The notes beneath the pieces were generated by a model. The model was given only the letters and a program-made list of their open reading frames with translations. It made no database searches and was not told where the DNA came from. 64,000 bases of DNA. It comes from Pontederia crassipes. Its lineage: Eukaryota > Streptophyta > Magnoliopsida > Commelinales > Pontederiaceae. The DNA lies in NCBI GenBank assembly GCA_030549335.1, contig CM060194.1:34802171-34866170 (forward strand), written 5' to 3'. Below are positions 1 through 12,125 of this stretch, piece after piece. The stretch's first letter is position 1. The number at the start of each line of letters is the position of its first letter. Made by a program: the position numbers and the translations under genes.

Positions 1-133
1 AACACTATCCCTTGTTATCCCTTGTCAGCTCAAGTACTAATATTTTCTACTGTGAAATCGATGCTTCAGCTTTTTCCCACCACCATCATGAATCATTCAT
101 TTACGCATCCCAGAAAATGCCAAGTATGGCTGT
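1..133. other. Sequence downstream of the phosphatase stop
   Basis: Probable 3' UTR or flank of the minus-strand phosphatase gene. No polyadenylation signal or other feature is clear. Confidence 0.4.
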
Positions 134-2937
134 TCAGCTCCGAACAGAAATATGAGTGTTCTGCGCCTGGATGCTGTCAAGTAAAGTTTCACAGGCGTCT
201 TCCAGAATATCTAAAACCTGAAATATGTGGTCAACAAAAGAATATATTCACCACACTTTAGAAGGTTTGGAGTGCATATACAAAAGAAGAACAATCGACA
301 TCTCTTTTTTCTTAAATGATAAATGTGAATGCTGCTTAATTATTCACCTTCCCGATATTCCATAGAATTCAGAATAAAGGCCAGATTGACATACTGTGGC
401 ATATTACATTTATTGGATCAATATAAAAAACCAGCAATCTTTAAGGTAACCAAGGGAAACCCAAGGGTGATAGGGTCTAGAGTTTCTACATACCAAACGT
501 CCCTGGTTTGTTATTTACAAATTAATAACCATCTTGGATGACCTTACACAAATCACCAAAACCCCCAGAAAAGTCAATTTCAGACTCTCGAACAAATAAC
601 AACTGCTTGAAAAATAGAAGCAAATAGCCAATGCATAAGTTTGTGGAGAAGGATTCAGCACTCTTTGTTGCTTACCTTTTCAAATCCTTTTTGGCCTCCA
701 TAGTAAGGATCTGGAACTTCAGTTTCACTGTGTTTCTTACAGAAGGAACACATCAGTTCAACCTGAATAATAAGAGGACAGCAAAGAGCGAAAGCAAAAG
801 TAAGAAACATTGCTACACCCAAACATAACAATGGAAACTTGAGTTAATGTGTACAATGAGAACTAAGTGAACACACGAAAACAATTTATATTAGCGGACA
901 TTGAAATTTATCATACTAGGTCAAAGACAAATGAAAGTATGAATCAACATCAAAATTCAAGTTGATACAAAGTCATTCCATACAATGAATCAATTACCTC
1001 TAGCACAACAACTACAGAGGCATAAACAGCTTGGAAACCTGAAAAGCATCACCTAAGTGCATTTGCGAAAGTGTTTTTTTGTAATGGGTTGTCAAAATCC
1101 TCAAGTAGATAGGCCCAACAAAGAATGTTGATCCTCAAAATAAGTCAGGAAAGTAATACGTAACCCCTCCAGTCTCCAAGTTGAACCGTTACAAGGTTAT
1201 CGAATTATCAAGTGCACAAATTTATAATGTAATATTTTCCCAGAAATCAGTGTAAACAACTTTACAATAGAAAGTTTCTCAATAGACATTTATTTTGGTA
1301 TTGATCATTAAACCATTATAGATAATCTATGTTTTTACCATGGCCAAGGGTGTAATTACTTACAGCAAACAAAAAGTGTTTAACTTCTCCATCAGAGAAA
1401 AAGTTCCTTGCTGAGTATGTATCACACATTTTTTGTCTTGTTACAATGCAGATAGTCATCTACTCATGCAGATTCATTAATTGCTAAAAGAGTACAAATC
1501 TTATGAAAAACCAAGTACATATATTGCTTTTCGTTTTCAAGAGAATGATCTCGCATGACTCAGAGTGTACACTGCATAGCATCAAAACCCTCCAAAGTAG
1601 ACTCATTACACTGATCTAAGTCACAAGTACTCAGACTACTATGTTGTTTTTCCTTTTTTTTGGTCTGAGACCTCCTGGTGTCCAGGGCTACTAGTTCGGA
1701 CGGAAACAATTCTGGCCAAAGTGGTGACTTTGATAATCGAAACAGCATCCAGGACATAAGGTGTGCCAACCATCCTTTAGACTACTTTTTTCTGGATCAT
1801 GTTTCTTCAGTGTTACCATGAGAACCTCCATCTTTGATCCATCAAATTAAAAATGGAAAGTCTTTTAAAAAAGCAATGTAGCCGAAGTACGACATTTTTT
1901 TCCTTTTTTTGCAAAAAAGAATCGATTTCATGGTGTACTAATAGACACAAGGATTTGTTTTGCTACTATAACCTATAAACAAACTTGTGGCACGACAACA
2001 AGATGCAGAGAGAACAAATTCATTTGTAATTGAGATACTTATGCAGCATATCAAAGGACAAGTTAGAAAAATATTCAACTGACCTTCTTAGGAGCATCGT
2101 CTGGGAGAGTCTCCTTGAACCTCCATCTATCATAAGCATTCAATATGTCCTCTAAAATGTTTGAAACACACCAGTCTTAGATAAATTTCTGCGGCATAGC
2201 TGATCAACAATAATTAACGGAAACACGACTAGACACCTCTATTTTGCTTGTCCATAGCGAGTATCAGATCGAATTCCTTGAAGTCGGAAGGTCGAATGGG
2301 TCTCGAGATGGACGTGACCTCGATGCCACGCCTCTTCGCCGCCGACCTCATCCGCGAGTCGGCAGGATTACCCTTTCGGTCGCATGCCACAAGTTTAGCC
2401 TGAGCATGCCCTAAACAAGCCCGAAATTTCGCCACAGGAAACCAAGTTCAGGACTGAGTACCTCATGGTAGCCAATTGTTCCGGCAGAGTCGATCCTGAA
2501 ATCGGAATCTAAGCCTCTCTTCGTGACGAGGTCCGTGAAAACCGCCTCCGCCGCAGGGCTCCGGCAAATGTTCCCTGCAAAAGAGGCAAGAGGAAGATCT
2601 TCTCAACGTCGTGGATATCTCTAGAGCTGAAATCGCAGCTTTGGGCGGTGAGCAAGGAACCGAGGCAAACGAAGAGGACACCGAACGGCTTCGGCTCCGC
2701 TGGGACCGCAGCAGCGGAGGCCTCCGCCATGGACGATGGCGGCGGCGAAGAGGATGACGCAGCTACGAGTCGGCGAGACGGCGGTCGGAAGCGCTGGTTG
2801 CAGGTCGAGAAGCGGCGGAGGACGGGGGAGGACAGGAAGAGGGAGGATTTATTATTGGTGTGGGGAGTGGTAGCCCCGTGGCATAACGGTAAATATGGAG
2901 GGAAGAGTGCTGCTCTGCAGCTGAGGAAACAACTCAT
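134..2937 (-). CDS. Low-molecular-weight protein tyrosine phosphatase, probably plastid-targeted
   Basis: Six exons read on the minus strand: 2937-2661, 2574-2462, 2372-2237, 2151-2084, 762-676, 217-134 (stop at 136-134), giving about 254 residues. The family hydrolyses phosphotyrosine through a cysteine thiol. The C-x5-R loop spans the first intron: Cys91 and Arg97 in VCLGNICRS. The general-acid motif DPYYGG is at about residues 216-221, and the block [18 protein letters not shown] is typical of the family. The core could start at the ATG at 2730 (185 aa, near the usual 150-160), but the frame stays open upstream to an ATG at 2937. That adds 69 residues rich in Ser, Arg and Pro and poor in acidic residues, as in a transit peptide, so I chose 2937. 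Intron 4 (763-2083) holds nothing I recognise. The gene is divergent from the CYP71 gene, 9.2 kb away. Confidence 0.88.
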
Positions 2938-4339
2938 TTGTGGAGTTTGAGGAAAGTGGAGAGATGAGCCCAGGCGCTAAGAAGGAGGCATTTTCGTTGC
3001 GGCCCACTATTGATTTGAATAGTAGGTTTTTTAATTTTTTTTTATTTTTTTAGTTTCATGGATATCATAGAAAATTAAATTTAAAAAAAAACAGAAAACA
3101 AAAAATTCTTATTTTAAAAAAATTAAATTCGATTTTTTTCCTACACAAAATTGAGTTAAAAATATATATCAATGCACGCCTTTTTTATTCTCTGAATAAG
3201 GAGTTATGCTCTTTCTTTTTTTACTTGGAAGAGGAACTTACTAAATTATGATTATTTTACTATTTTACTCACTTAGGAGTTATGCTCTTCATCCTTATCT
3301 ATTTTTTAGTCCTAATTCAATCTAATGTTAGCAATTGCATTTTATTAGAATTTATCTCTTGTAACCTCCTATTAAATAATTCCAAGTCATTCCAAACTCA
3401 TATTTACTAATGTTCCAAAATTAATGTCCTATTTGCATCATTCGTAAAATTACCACGAACATTAAGGCATCAGTTGATGACTATATTATTAACATAAATA
3501 TATTGTTGTAGTAATATATTTATGTTGTTCAACATGTTTCTCGTTTTAATATTTGATTATTTTATATATTTAAAAATCACCCGCTTAATATTTCTTTAAT
3601 GTGCGGCCTTTTGTTAACAAAACTCATATCTTATGTTCCTTAATTACCCACTTATGTCAATTCTTCATCTCAATAACAAATTGTCAATAAATCTATCTAT
3701 CAGGTTCATTAAAAAAAAATTGGTCATTATACGTTTTCACTTAAGAAAAAACATATATCTTTATGTTCGGCTTTCACAATTTTTTCCCTTTTTTCCTGTT
3801 TACTTATGTTCTATTTTATTTCCTATCCATTAATTATTTTAAAATGGTATCCTGATCTCATTGTTTTTTATACTTTGTCTCCTTTGATCGTGTTTTAATG
3901 TCAACATAAAAAACGCTATAACGATTATTCATTTGAAATTTTCAAATTTCATCACAGTTGTTAAGCAATATAATTCTTAGACCCACTCAAGCTTTATTCG
4001 TTTCTTGAGCACCAACAAGACAATAAGTAACTTTTAATATATCTGTCACATCAAATTCGTGATAAGTTATAATTTAATTATTATAATTCTTAATTTTATT
4101 TAACAATTTTAAAAATAAAATTAGTAAAACTTCTTCCTTTACCAATACATACAATAAATACATATATATACTCAACAAAATTTAATAAAAAAGTTATAAA
4201 TCTCTATTGTTTCACAAATCATTTTACATTTTACACCCCACAAGATTAAGTAATTTTACAAAAAAAATTAATAAACTATATTATAACCCTATAATTTATC
4301 TATTACATGTATACTTTAAAAAAATAAAATAAAGGAAAA
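2938..4339. other. AT-rich spacer upstream of the phosphatase
   Basis: The first hundred bases should hold the phosphatase promoter and 5' leader. From about 3000 the sequence is very AT-rich with long A and T runs. Short frames such as the one at 3633-3833 look like chance. No gene or element recognised. Confidence 0.4.
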
Positions 4340-5038
4340 TAAAATTGCCCCAGTTGCCACGATTCCGATTTAAATGGTGATTTAAACTAGAGCTCGCGAC
4401 TTATTACAGACGATCAAATAATTTTTTTTAAGAACAATTATGCATAACTTCTCTAGATAATGCAAAAAAATGATAACGCATACAAGCAAATCACGCAGTT
4501 TATATTAATCATTCAGAGCATGTAATAATCCTAGGGTTTACACCATTACATAGTCATAAAAGATTTACATTTTACAAGATACAAAATTATTTTTCATGCA
4601 TAGCACATATCAAACTCTCTTCATATCCCAATAGAAAAATATGAGAGCTACAAGTCTTCTATCTAACACGCGCGGTGGGGCGCATGTCTTCTCAATACCT
4701 TAGCAGCAAAAAAGGATCCATACCCTGTTAAAGCTGTCTCTCACGCTCCCAAAAGTTCTACTAATCTAAAAAAGTGTACAACAACACTGTGAACAAATAA
4801 TAACTCAGCAAACTGATAACTCATAAGCTATGTGTTACCATCTAATAAATTCGAGGAGGCATAAACATACATGCATTAATCATAAATATCAAAGTCAATA
4901 TTTTCATACATTTACTAAATACATATATGACATCCCAATCAAAATCATTGCACTCAATTTACAATCATTAACACTTAAACATATCAAACATGTGTATGCA
5001 ATGCAATACTCTCATATGTATGCACAGATCACCAACTG

Positions 5039-5255
5039 GCCAGTGGTCGGTAGGTGGACTCTAGAGGTGTCATATAGCGATAGGTGGACTTTAGAGGTGA
5101 CCCCTACGAATTCTAGAGGTGGCCCCCATCGTGATTACTCACGATGTGTCACTTAGCTCAAGTCTATCTCATCTCATTATTGGAGAATAAAATGATGGAT
5201 TTGACTCTAGAGGTGGCTCCCATCGTGATTAGCAATATAGCACTTAGCTCCAACC
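5039..5255. repeat. Short direct repeats with CTAGAGGTG phrases
   Basis: The phrase TAGAGGTG recurs five times in about 160 bases. A longer unit, CTAGAGGTGGC then CCCATCGTGATTA then CACTTAGCTC, occurs twice (about 5112-5160 and 5204-5250). It lies inside the LTR-like stretch and probably belongs to it. Confidence 0.5.
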
Positions 5256-6711
5256 ATCATATATGCAAATGCAGGTAGATGTCGATGCATGATTCATCAC
5301 ATAACAATCATACTCGAATATCAGAAGATGAATCATATCAAATATCATTTCAAAGCGAACAAGATTGCACTTCTCATAACTCATTCCTATTATATCAAAT
5401 ATGCTTTTCAAATGTGCAATCATATAATCTCAAATATACTTTTCATAATTACATTTCTTGAAATCAATTCATAACATATCCAAAACATATTCAATAATAT
5501 CATAATCAATATCACACCAAATTCAAAAGAGATTAATACATAGAGTAGGAAAAACCAACTTACCTATAAGGGCTAACAAAATATTTTCCTTTCCTTTTTC
5601 ACTACTTGCCTATTCTACTCCTATAATAATAATAGTAAGAAACACATTACTACTATGATATGAACACAAGCATATCGCATATGAAACATAATTAATTCCA
5701 ATGGTATGTGAACTTAAATATTTACTCTTACAACTTAAGTAACTATTAAACATAGGGATTGACCTAATATTATGACAAATTGCACACATAGTAAAGAAAA
5801 ATTCATATCTTCTGGTATACATAATCAAATTACATCATCATAATTTTCTTTAGTTTCATATTCCAGAGACATTAATCTATAAAAGTTTCATTTCCTATTT
5901 CATTATGCTTTGCTCTTGTGAAAATCAACATTCGGCCTAATTTTTATGTTGTTTCTATGTCCTGACAGACTGAGTAACCTTACTTTTATGATTTACATAA
6001 AATAATAAACATTTCATGTTCTAGAACTTTTAATTTTCCAAAATATTAGACATCCTATGGTGCAACTCATAAAATTTCTTAAATTTATATCTATTTGTAC
6101 TGAGCACAATAAATTTAATTAATACTAGTATAATCTCCCCTAGGCTCTATTTTGACAGACTGAGTAAGGCTTGATAAAATATTTATAATTTTCGCTACAC
6201 ATATCATTTTCTATTGATTTCAATTGTCAATGAAATCTAACATCAATGTCTATGGCACCCTAAATTATCAAATAATTCAATGACATATTGAATTTAATAC
6301 ATAATTTACAAATTCGAGTAGTAATTTTGACGGACAGAGTGATAGTACCTTAAAGATAAGAGCATAACTTTATCTACAGAAATTATATTAACTTGATTCC
6401 AAAACTCAATGAAAGTAGACTCATAGGGGATAAAAATAAACTTCATAATTTTTGGATCACTCAAAGGTATGGAATTATGTAGCTAAAGATTCGTGAATCA
6501 ATTGAACATGACTAGAGTTAATCTTACCCATGAACAATATGAGTTTTGCCCCATGTTCAAGTAAAATCCGAAAATGAATAGGTGAGACAGGTTCAGAGAA
6601 ACCCTAATTAGGAACTATGTAGTTAAAATCCAAAGGAAATTAAGTAGGAACTTACCAAAATATAAAATCCTAGTTGCCCCTTCTCTTCCTCCAATTCCTT
6701 CAACAATTATT

Positions 6712-7058
6712 GATGTTTTTGCTCTTTTCTTAGATGTTCGACCAAAGTGGTGAAAATGGCAGAGAAATATATTAAAAAGTAAAAAGGATAAGTATTAGAA
6801 GGAAGGAGAAACCGACTTCAGCTGGTGGAAACCATAATTCCAAAAATACCCTTTGTTATATGGCTTATTCACATGTAATGTCATTTGGATGTTTTTGCTC
6901 GTCTTAGGTGTTCGACCAAAGTGGTGAAAATGGTAGAGAAATATATTAAAAGGTAAAATGATAAGTATTAGAAGAAAGGGGAAACCGACTTCAGCGGGTG
7001 AAAACCATAATTCCAAAAATACCCTTTGTTATATGGCTTATTCACATGTAATGTCTGT
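6712..7058. repeat. Tandem duplication, two units of about 176 bp
   Basis: The phrase GATGTTTTTGCTC occurs at 6712 and 6888, and the following text (GTTCGACCAAAGTGGTGAAAATGG, GAAACCGACTTCAGC, TTATATGGCTTATTCACATG) is repeated in order with few differences. The second unit ends near 7058. High identity suggests a recent slippage or unequal-exchange event within the LTR-like stretch. Confidence 0.75.
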
Positions 7059-7462
7059 AAATAAGGAACTACTCTCCATTTGGATTCAAATAAAATATTT
7101 GGAAAAATAAATAACCAAGGAATCGAAGTCTAAATTTTTGTCCGAAGAACAAAAATCGCGATTTCACAAATTTTTCGATTTTGTGTCTACGTTTTACCTA
7201 ACTCACGCACCTCCTAAAAATTCTTAAAATCACTTTTAAAATCATTTTATATATAAGAACAATTACCGGGACTTTAATTTTTCAAATTTCCACTTTTTCG
7301 AAAATGACATTTTCATGCCTTAAGTAAATTTCTATCGCTTTCGCACTTTAGTTGATATTGAAGTGTAAGTCTTAACATCACATTCATAGAGATTATCAAT
7401 AAGATAATATAACATCACGTCCATACAACTAATCATGCATGGTTAACTTAGGGATATTACAC

Positions 7463-10400
7463 CAGGTCGATTCAACTCGAAAACTAACGAGTATTTGAAA
7501 ATTTTAGAAAGAGTATTATGAGCAACAATCATTTGCTCAACGAGTGGAATAAAAGTACAAGATAGGAGAACAATACGAGTGCATACAATATTTAAATAAA
7601 CATATTGTTCCATATGAGAAAATATTTAAAACATAACACATATATCATAAATTATCAAATCATATGAACTTTCACATAAATAAAGTAACTCAAGATATCA
7701 TCATATTCATAAAGAGCGTATCATGGGTCAATACGTATCCCTCCATGATCATTTGTCATACAATTAAACAAAGCTTCATAATCAAAATTCTTGAATACAC
7801 AGAACATAACATTGGTCAATATGTATCACTCCATGATTGTGCGTCATACAGTTAATGCAGCCCATAACACAAACCACTAGGTGCACGCAGAACAACCCCA
7901 AAATGACAAACACTCAATATACGTCCCAAAAGCATCATGCATATCAAATGTAGTCCCAAAGACCTTTCCCTTTCGATCAATATGGCCAATGAACACATGG
8001 GATTTCATAACATCAAAGTAACATGTCATAATTATATATCAATATAAGGTAAACTTTATTTTAATCTCACAAATCTTATTCCTTGAAAATATTTTCATGT
8101 AACATTTTACCTCATCTCATAGGAAGTTTTTGAAATATATTATAAATATATTTTATAGTTCAAGATATGTTTTCAATAGTAATAATCATAATCATAATTC
8201 TTGCTTGAAATACTACCATAAATAAAAGAAATATCATATACCATTTTACTATGTTGTAAATTTACTCACTCACTTTGGTACTTTATCTTTTTAAGAAGGT
8301 TACTAGATTTTTTCTCTTTCATTTGTAACTTGATGTTTTCCTACAAGCAATAATGCATTTTTACTTTTCAATCACATTACAATAATATGCAATGTATGCT
8401 CATGTTGCATGAATATTTATGCACCTTAAAATTCATATAATCTCTTTTGATATTAATGTCTAACTTCAAATATTTATATTCATAAATTATTTCACACTTG
8501 GAACTTCTCGATTCTTGATAACTTAATTAGGTGTCCTCTTTGTCAATAAATAATTCATAACTTCTAATCATAAGTGCAAATCTTATAATTCTGGATAAAT
8601 TATAAACTATATTTACTAAGATTTTCAAACCTAAAATATCATTAACTAATTTTAAATGAGTAAGTCATAAAATCCAAGGTAATCTGACATAGGGTTTGTG
8701 TTATGGTAAATTGTGTATCACTGAAAGATTAATTTATATATTTCTTCATGCTTATCTATTTAACAAGATCATATATTTTTTTTGCAAACTAGCCTTTCTT
8801 ATTATTTAATCATAAAAATTAGAGAATTTAACTCATGTATAATCTTATAACAAAAATAATCAATTCGGGATGTGCTATGTCAATGTCCTGGAACCTAACA
8901 AAAAAATCACTATGAAAATGCAAAATTCATTTCTCCACATAAACACATCCAAATCGGATGATTCCACTTCTCACAAAACCCTTTAAAGTATAATTAATCA
9001 TATCCAATTTTCAAACCCTAATTCACTCTATCCTAACCATATCCTAATTTACAAATTGAATCAACTCGGGACAAGACGAGTGACCAGCGAAGTTATGTTC
9101 ATAACTTTCTCTATAAGTCATGGAGGTGATCCCTGACTCGCTGCGCATCGTCCCATGATAGTTCCAACAAAGGAGTTTCATAGGGTTATGGGTTTCGATT
9201 GGGGAGGAGGCAACTCAAGTTCTACACCTGCATGACAAGGGTTTTTTATGAGTTAGGGTTATCAAAATGACTTTCTTTTTACCTTTATTTTGTCGATAAT
9301 CTTGGCTCCCCTTTTTGGATGATGGTGGTTCTTTACGTCGAAGATTCCTTCACTAGCTTGCACGCTTCTTCGTACAAATGGGAGTAAGAAGATCCACATA
9401 AGGTTCCTCTTTCGGCTCATCGTTGGTGAAAAGATTCATTGATTGCCCTCCATTTTCCTCTCGACTTTCCGCCCTTGAAGATATTTGTAATATCAATGAG
9501 CTACGAGCAAGAGGTTTGTCCACCGGATAGATGGAGGATGTTTAGAAGGAAATGACTAAGAAAGAAAGGTTGGTCAAGCTTAAGAGATTGTTTAGGGTCT
9601 TTTGGAGTAGGATATGGCTATGGGGGTTAGTGCGGCAAATCAAGGGTTATGAGGAGTACTGAGTACCATTGTCATTGGACTGTACCTCAAAGCCTGCTCT
9701 ATCGCGTGAAGACTCACGCGGGCGAGAATGACTCATTTGACAACTCAAGATCTAATCATTGATAGCCCTTTAATTGATCATGGGCGTACTTTGGGCTGTC
9801 GAGGCAAATAGACTGCACAATGCCGTTAGTTTGAATGCACAAGGGATTTTGCTCCAATTGTACACATGGCTCCGAAGGATCCAGATTGCCCTATCGACAA
9901 TGGCCCGAATATGTGTCGTTGATGCTTGAGGGGGTAGAAGTTTTGTTTTTGAGTTCAAAGGGTAGACTTGGAAGCTGTAAACACACAGGGGTTGCGGTGA
10001 TAGAGTCCTTCGTCGGTCGAAAGAACAACTTTGGCAGCGAAACATGAAGCATGTGTCCGCCGACCTCCCAAGGCCCATCCGTTAGCACATGTGTATGTTA
10101 TGCAAGATCTAAAAAAAAGAACAATAAGTAGAAGTTAGTTGGCTAACTCTTTTATGCAAAGGATGTCGCAAATCCTAAATCCTAGATGTTTGGGAACTCC
10201 TTCCTTAGATTTGTCATTACCTCAACATTTTCATAAAAATGCTAGATGTGACCATTTCTTAATTCTTCATAGTGCTGAGGTACATCATAGATAGGAATGA
10301 CAACCTCCTATGAGATCGTAGCCTGAATATCCTTCAAGTATCTAGGAGAGACATGTGTGTGTGTGGGGGGGGGGGGGGGACATGTTTTCTCATTACTTTT

Positions 10401-11112
10401 CAGAATGGAGGATGAAGAGGGCTTGGAGGAGGAAATTGAAATGTGTTGATTATTAGGATTGGAAGTCTTGGGCTGCGTGAGGTGGAGAGGCGGAGGGCGT
10501 TGATTAAAGGGGTCCTTTTGTTCGGCCATCTCTATCTCGTTTTATAATCCATTTTCCTCTTTTCATTATATAATCTTATTTTTTTAACTAGTCAAACTTT
10601 TTTTTAGTTAATGTAATCTCCACATATATCTTGCGATGTTTTTGAGGTACATTCTCAAGACATAAAAAATATAAAGATTGAAGTCAATAAAAATAAGACT
10701 TATTAATCTGTAATATGACTTATAAAACTGTAATATTTTCTCCTTATTTGATAACTAAAGACAATAGTTGATAAGCATTTATTTTCCGTACTTATAAATA
10801 AAAAAAACGTCAAGGGACCTCAATTTATTTTATGGGAAAAAATGATAAATGAATGTATTATTTTATTTTTAGAATATATAACTTTTTCACATATTTTCTC
10901 TATTATTAATGTTAGAAATATTTTTATCATTTAAAATAATAACATATAATTTTTTATTATCAAATATATAAATGTTTTTTTAAAATCAGATTTAATTATT
11001 AAATTGCTTATAACATCTCAAATTATCACCCATCTCGTATCAATTAAGTATAGGAGGTAAAGGGTCGGCGATAAGGGGCTGAAAATAATATTGAAAAACG
11101 CACAGACTCAAT
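7463..11112. other. Long spacer without recognised genes
   Basis: AT-rich to about 9050, then more mixed in composition to 10540, then AT-rich again. The style at 7463-9100 resembles decayed LTR-retrotransposon sequence, but no gag, protease, reverse transcriptase or integrase motif is readable. A frame at 9770-10078 (minus) has no recognisable domain. I see no gene I can support. Confidence 0.35.
10358..10379 (+). repeat. (TG)n followed by a run of about 15 G
   Basis: A short TG repeat runs directly into an uninterrupted G tract. It could form a G-quadruplex, but it may also be inflated by sequencing or assembly error. Confidence 0.6.
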
Positions 11113-11841
11113 GATTGTGTTTGGCAGCAGAACTGGGCAAAGTTCAACCAAACACCCTTCACAACGAGAACATCCGAAAATCTCGTCACGTGACTTCTTT
11201 GTCGAACTTTTTTGGAAAAGTTTTCGAAAAAAGTTCTCACCAATCGTGAGAACATTACAACCGACTTACGCTACGACATTTTTCTCTCTCCTCTCTTTCT
11301 CTCGACTCTTCCTTCGCCTACTTTTCTCGTCGTCTCCGCCCCCATCTTCTTCGTTGCCGCCGCTCTATTGCCATCGCTGTCGTCGTCGCTGTTGCCGCTA
11401 CCGCTGCCATCACCGCCTCTGCTGTCGCTGTTGCCATTGCCGCTGCCTCCGCCGCCGCAGCCGTTGTCCCTGTTGTCATCGCTGCTGTCACTACTACCGC
11501 TGTCGTCGCCGCTGCTCTGCTGTCGCTACCGTCGCCGCTGCTCTACTATCGCTGTCGTCGCTGCTGCCACTACTGTCGTCGCCGCTCTGCTGTCGCTGCC
11601 GTCGCCACTGCCATCGCTGCCGCCATTGCCACTGCCACCGCTACTATCGCCGCCGCCGCCGCCATCATCGCTACTCTACTGCCGCTATCGTCACCTGCCA
11701 TGGACGCCCACTGAGTTCACGTAATCGAAGTTCTACTTGGATAAGAATCATTCGAACCAAACAACATATGAAAACTTTCCTTTCACATCAGAACTTTTTT
11801 AGAACTTGGAAGAATTTTGGTTCTTCAATTCAAACACAGCC
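11113..11841 (+). mobile_element. MITE-like element, copy 1 (family with trinucleotide core)
   Basis: The ends are inverted: GATTGTGTTTGG on the left and TTCAAACACAGCC on the right. The interior next to both ends matches, in reverse complement, the element at 48019-48976: the right part shares CATATGA(A/G)AACTTTC and TTCACAT(C/T)AGAAC, the left part shares GTTCTCACCAATC and GTCACGTGAC. The centre (about 11340-11700) is a CCG/TCG/CTG-type trinucleotide-rich stretch. No transposase is present, so it would be non-autonomous. The target duplication is not certain (CAAT flanks are possible). It ends about 285 bp before the CYP71 start codon. Confidence 0.7.
11185..11194. promoter_or_regulatory. 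Palindromic G-box carried by the MITE-like element
   Basis: GTCACGTGAC contains the CACGTG core bound by plant bZIP and bHLH factors. It lies about 935 bp upstream of the CYP71 start codon and also occurs in the second element copy at 48893-48902. Function is inferred only. Confidence 0.35.
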
Positions 11842-12125
11842 AATAAGAAAAATAATGAAAATAAGAAAAAAAGAGAGGAAAAAACAAAATTGCATGGTTT
11901 TTTTGGTACTTGTAGTACAACAATATAACAATCCGCAACAGGGTTCGGCCTGAGCTCGAGCTCAATCCAACGTGACTCGGTTAGATCCCATCAGCGCTTA
12001 ATCATCACCGTCCTACCATTTTTATCAAGCTGCTCCAACCGCGACACGAACCCTAGTTCTTCATTTCTCTCCTGGAAACCCTCCGGCCGAACTGCCCTGG
12101 TCCACTCTACTGCCACGTCTCGCTG

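Larger units (their letters stand above)
4340..7462 (-). mobile_element. Ty3-type LTR-like sequence, minus orientation (solo or partial LTR)
   Basis: Read on the minus strand from 7462, the sequence opens with TGTAATATCCC followed by a long AT-rich stretch with a CCCGGTAATT block. This is the style of the long LTRs of plant Tekay/Del-type Ty3 elements. Three copies of a GACAGACTGAGTA-like phrase lie at about 5965, 6154 and 6330, and a GAGGTGGC(C/T)CCCATCGTGA phrase is repeated near 5120 and 5210. I could not find the opposite LTR end, the target duplication or gag-pol coding. The left boundary is a guess. Confidence 0.35.

Noticed and set aside
2648-2950. 100-codon plus-strand frame
   Set aside because: Shadow of phosphatase exon 1 on the other strand.
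11111-11953. Long plus-strand frames rich in Arg, Cys and His or Ser, Leu and Pro
   Set aside because: They are translations of the trinucleotide-repeat core of the MITE-like element; several frames are open at once and none has a domain.
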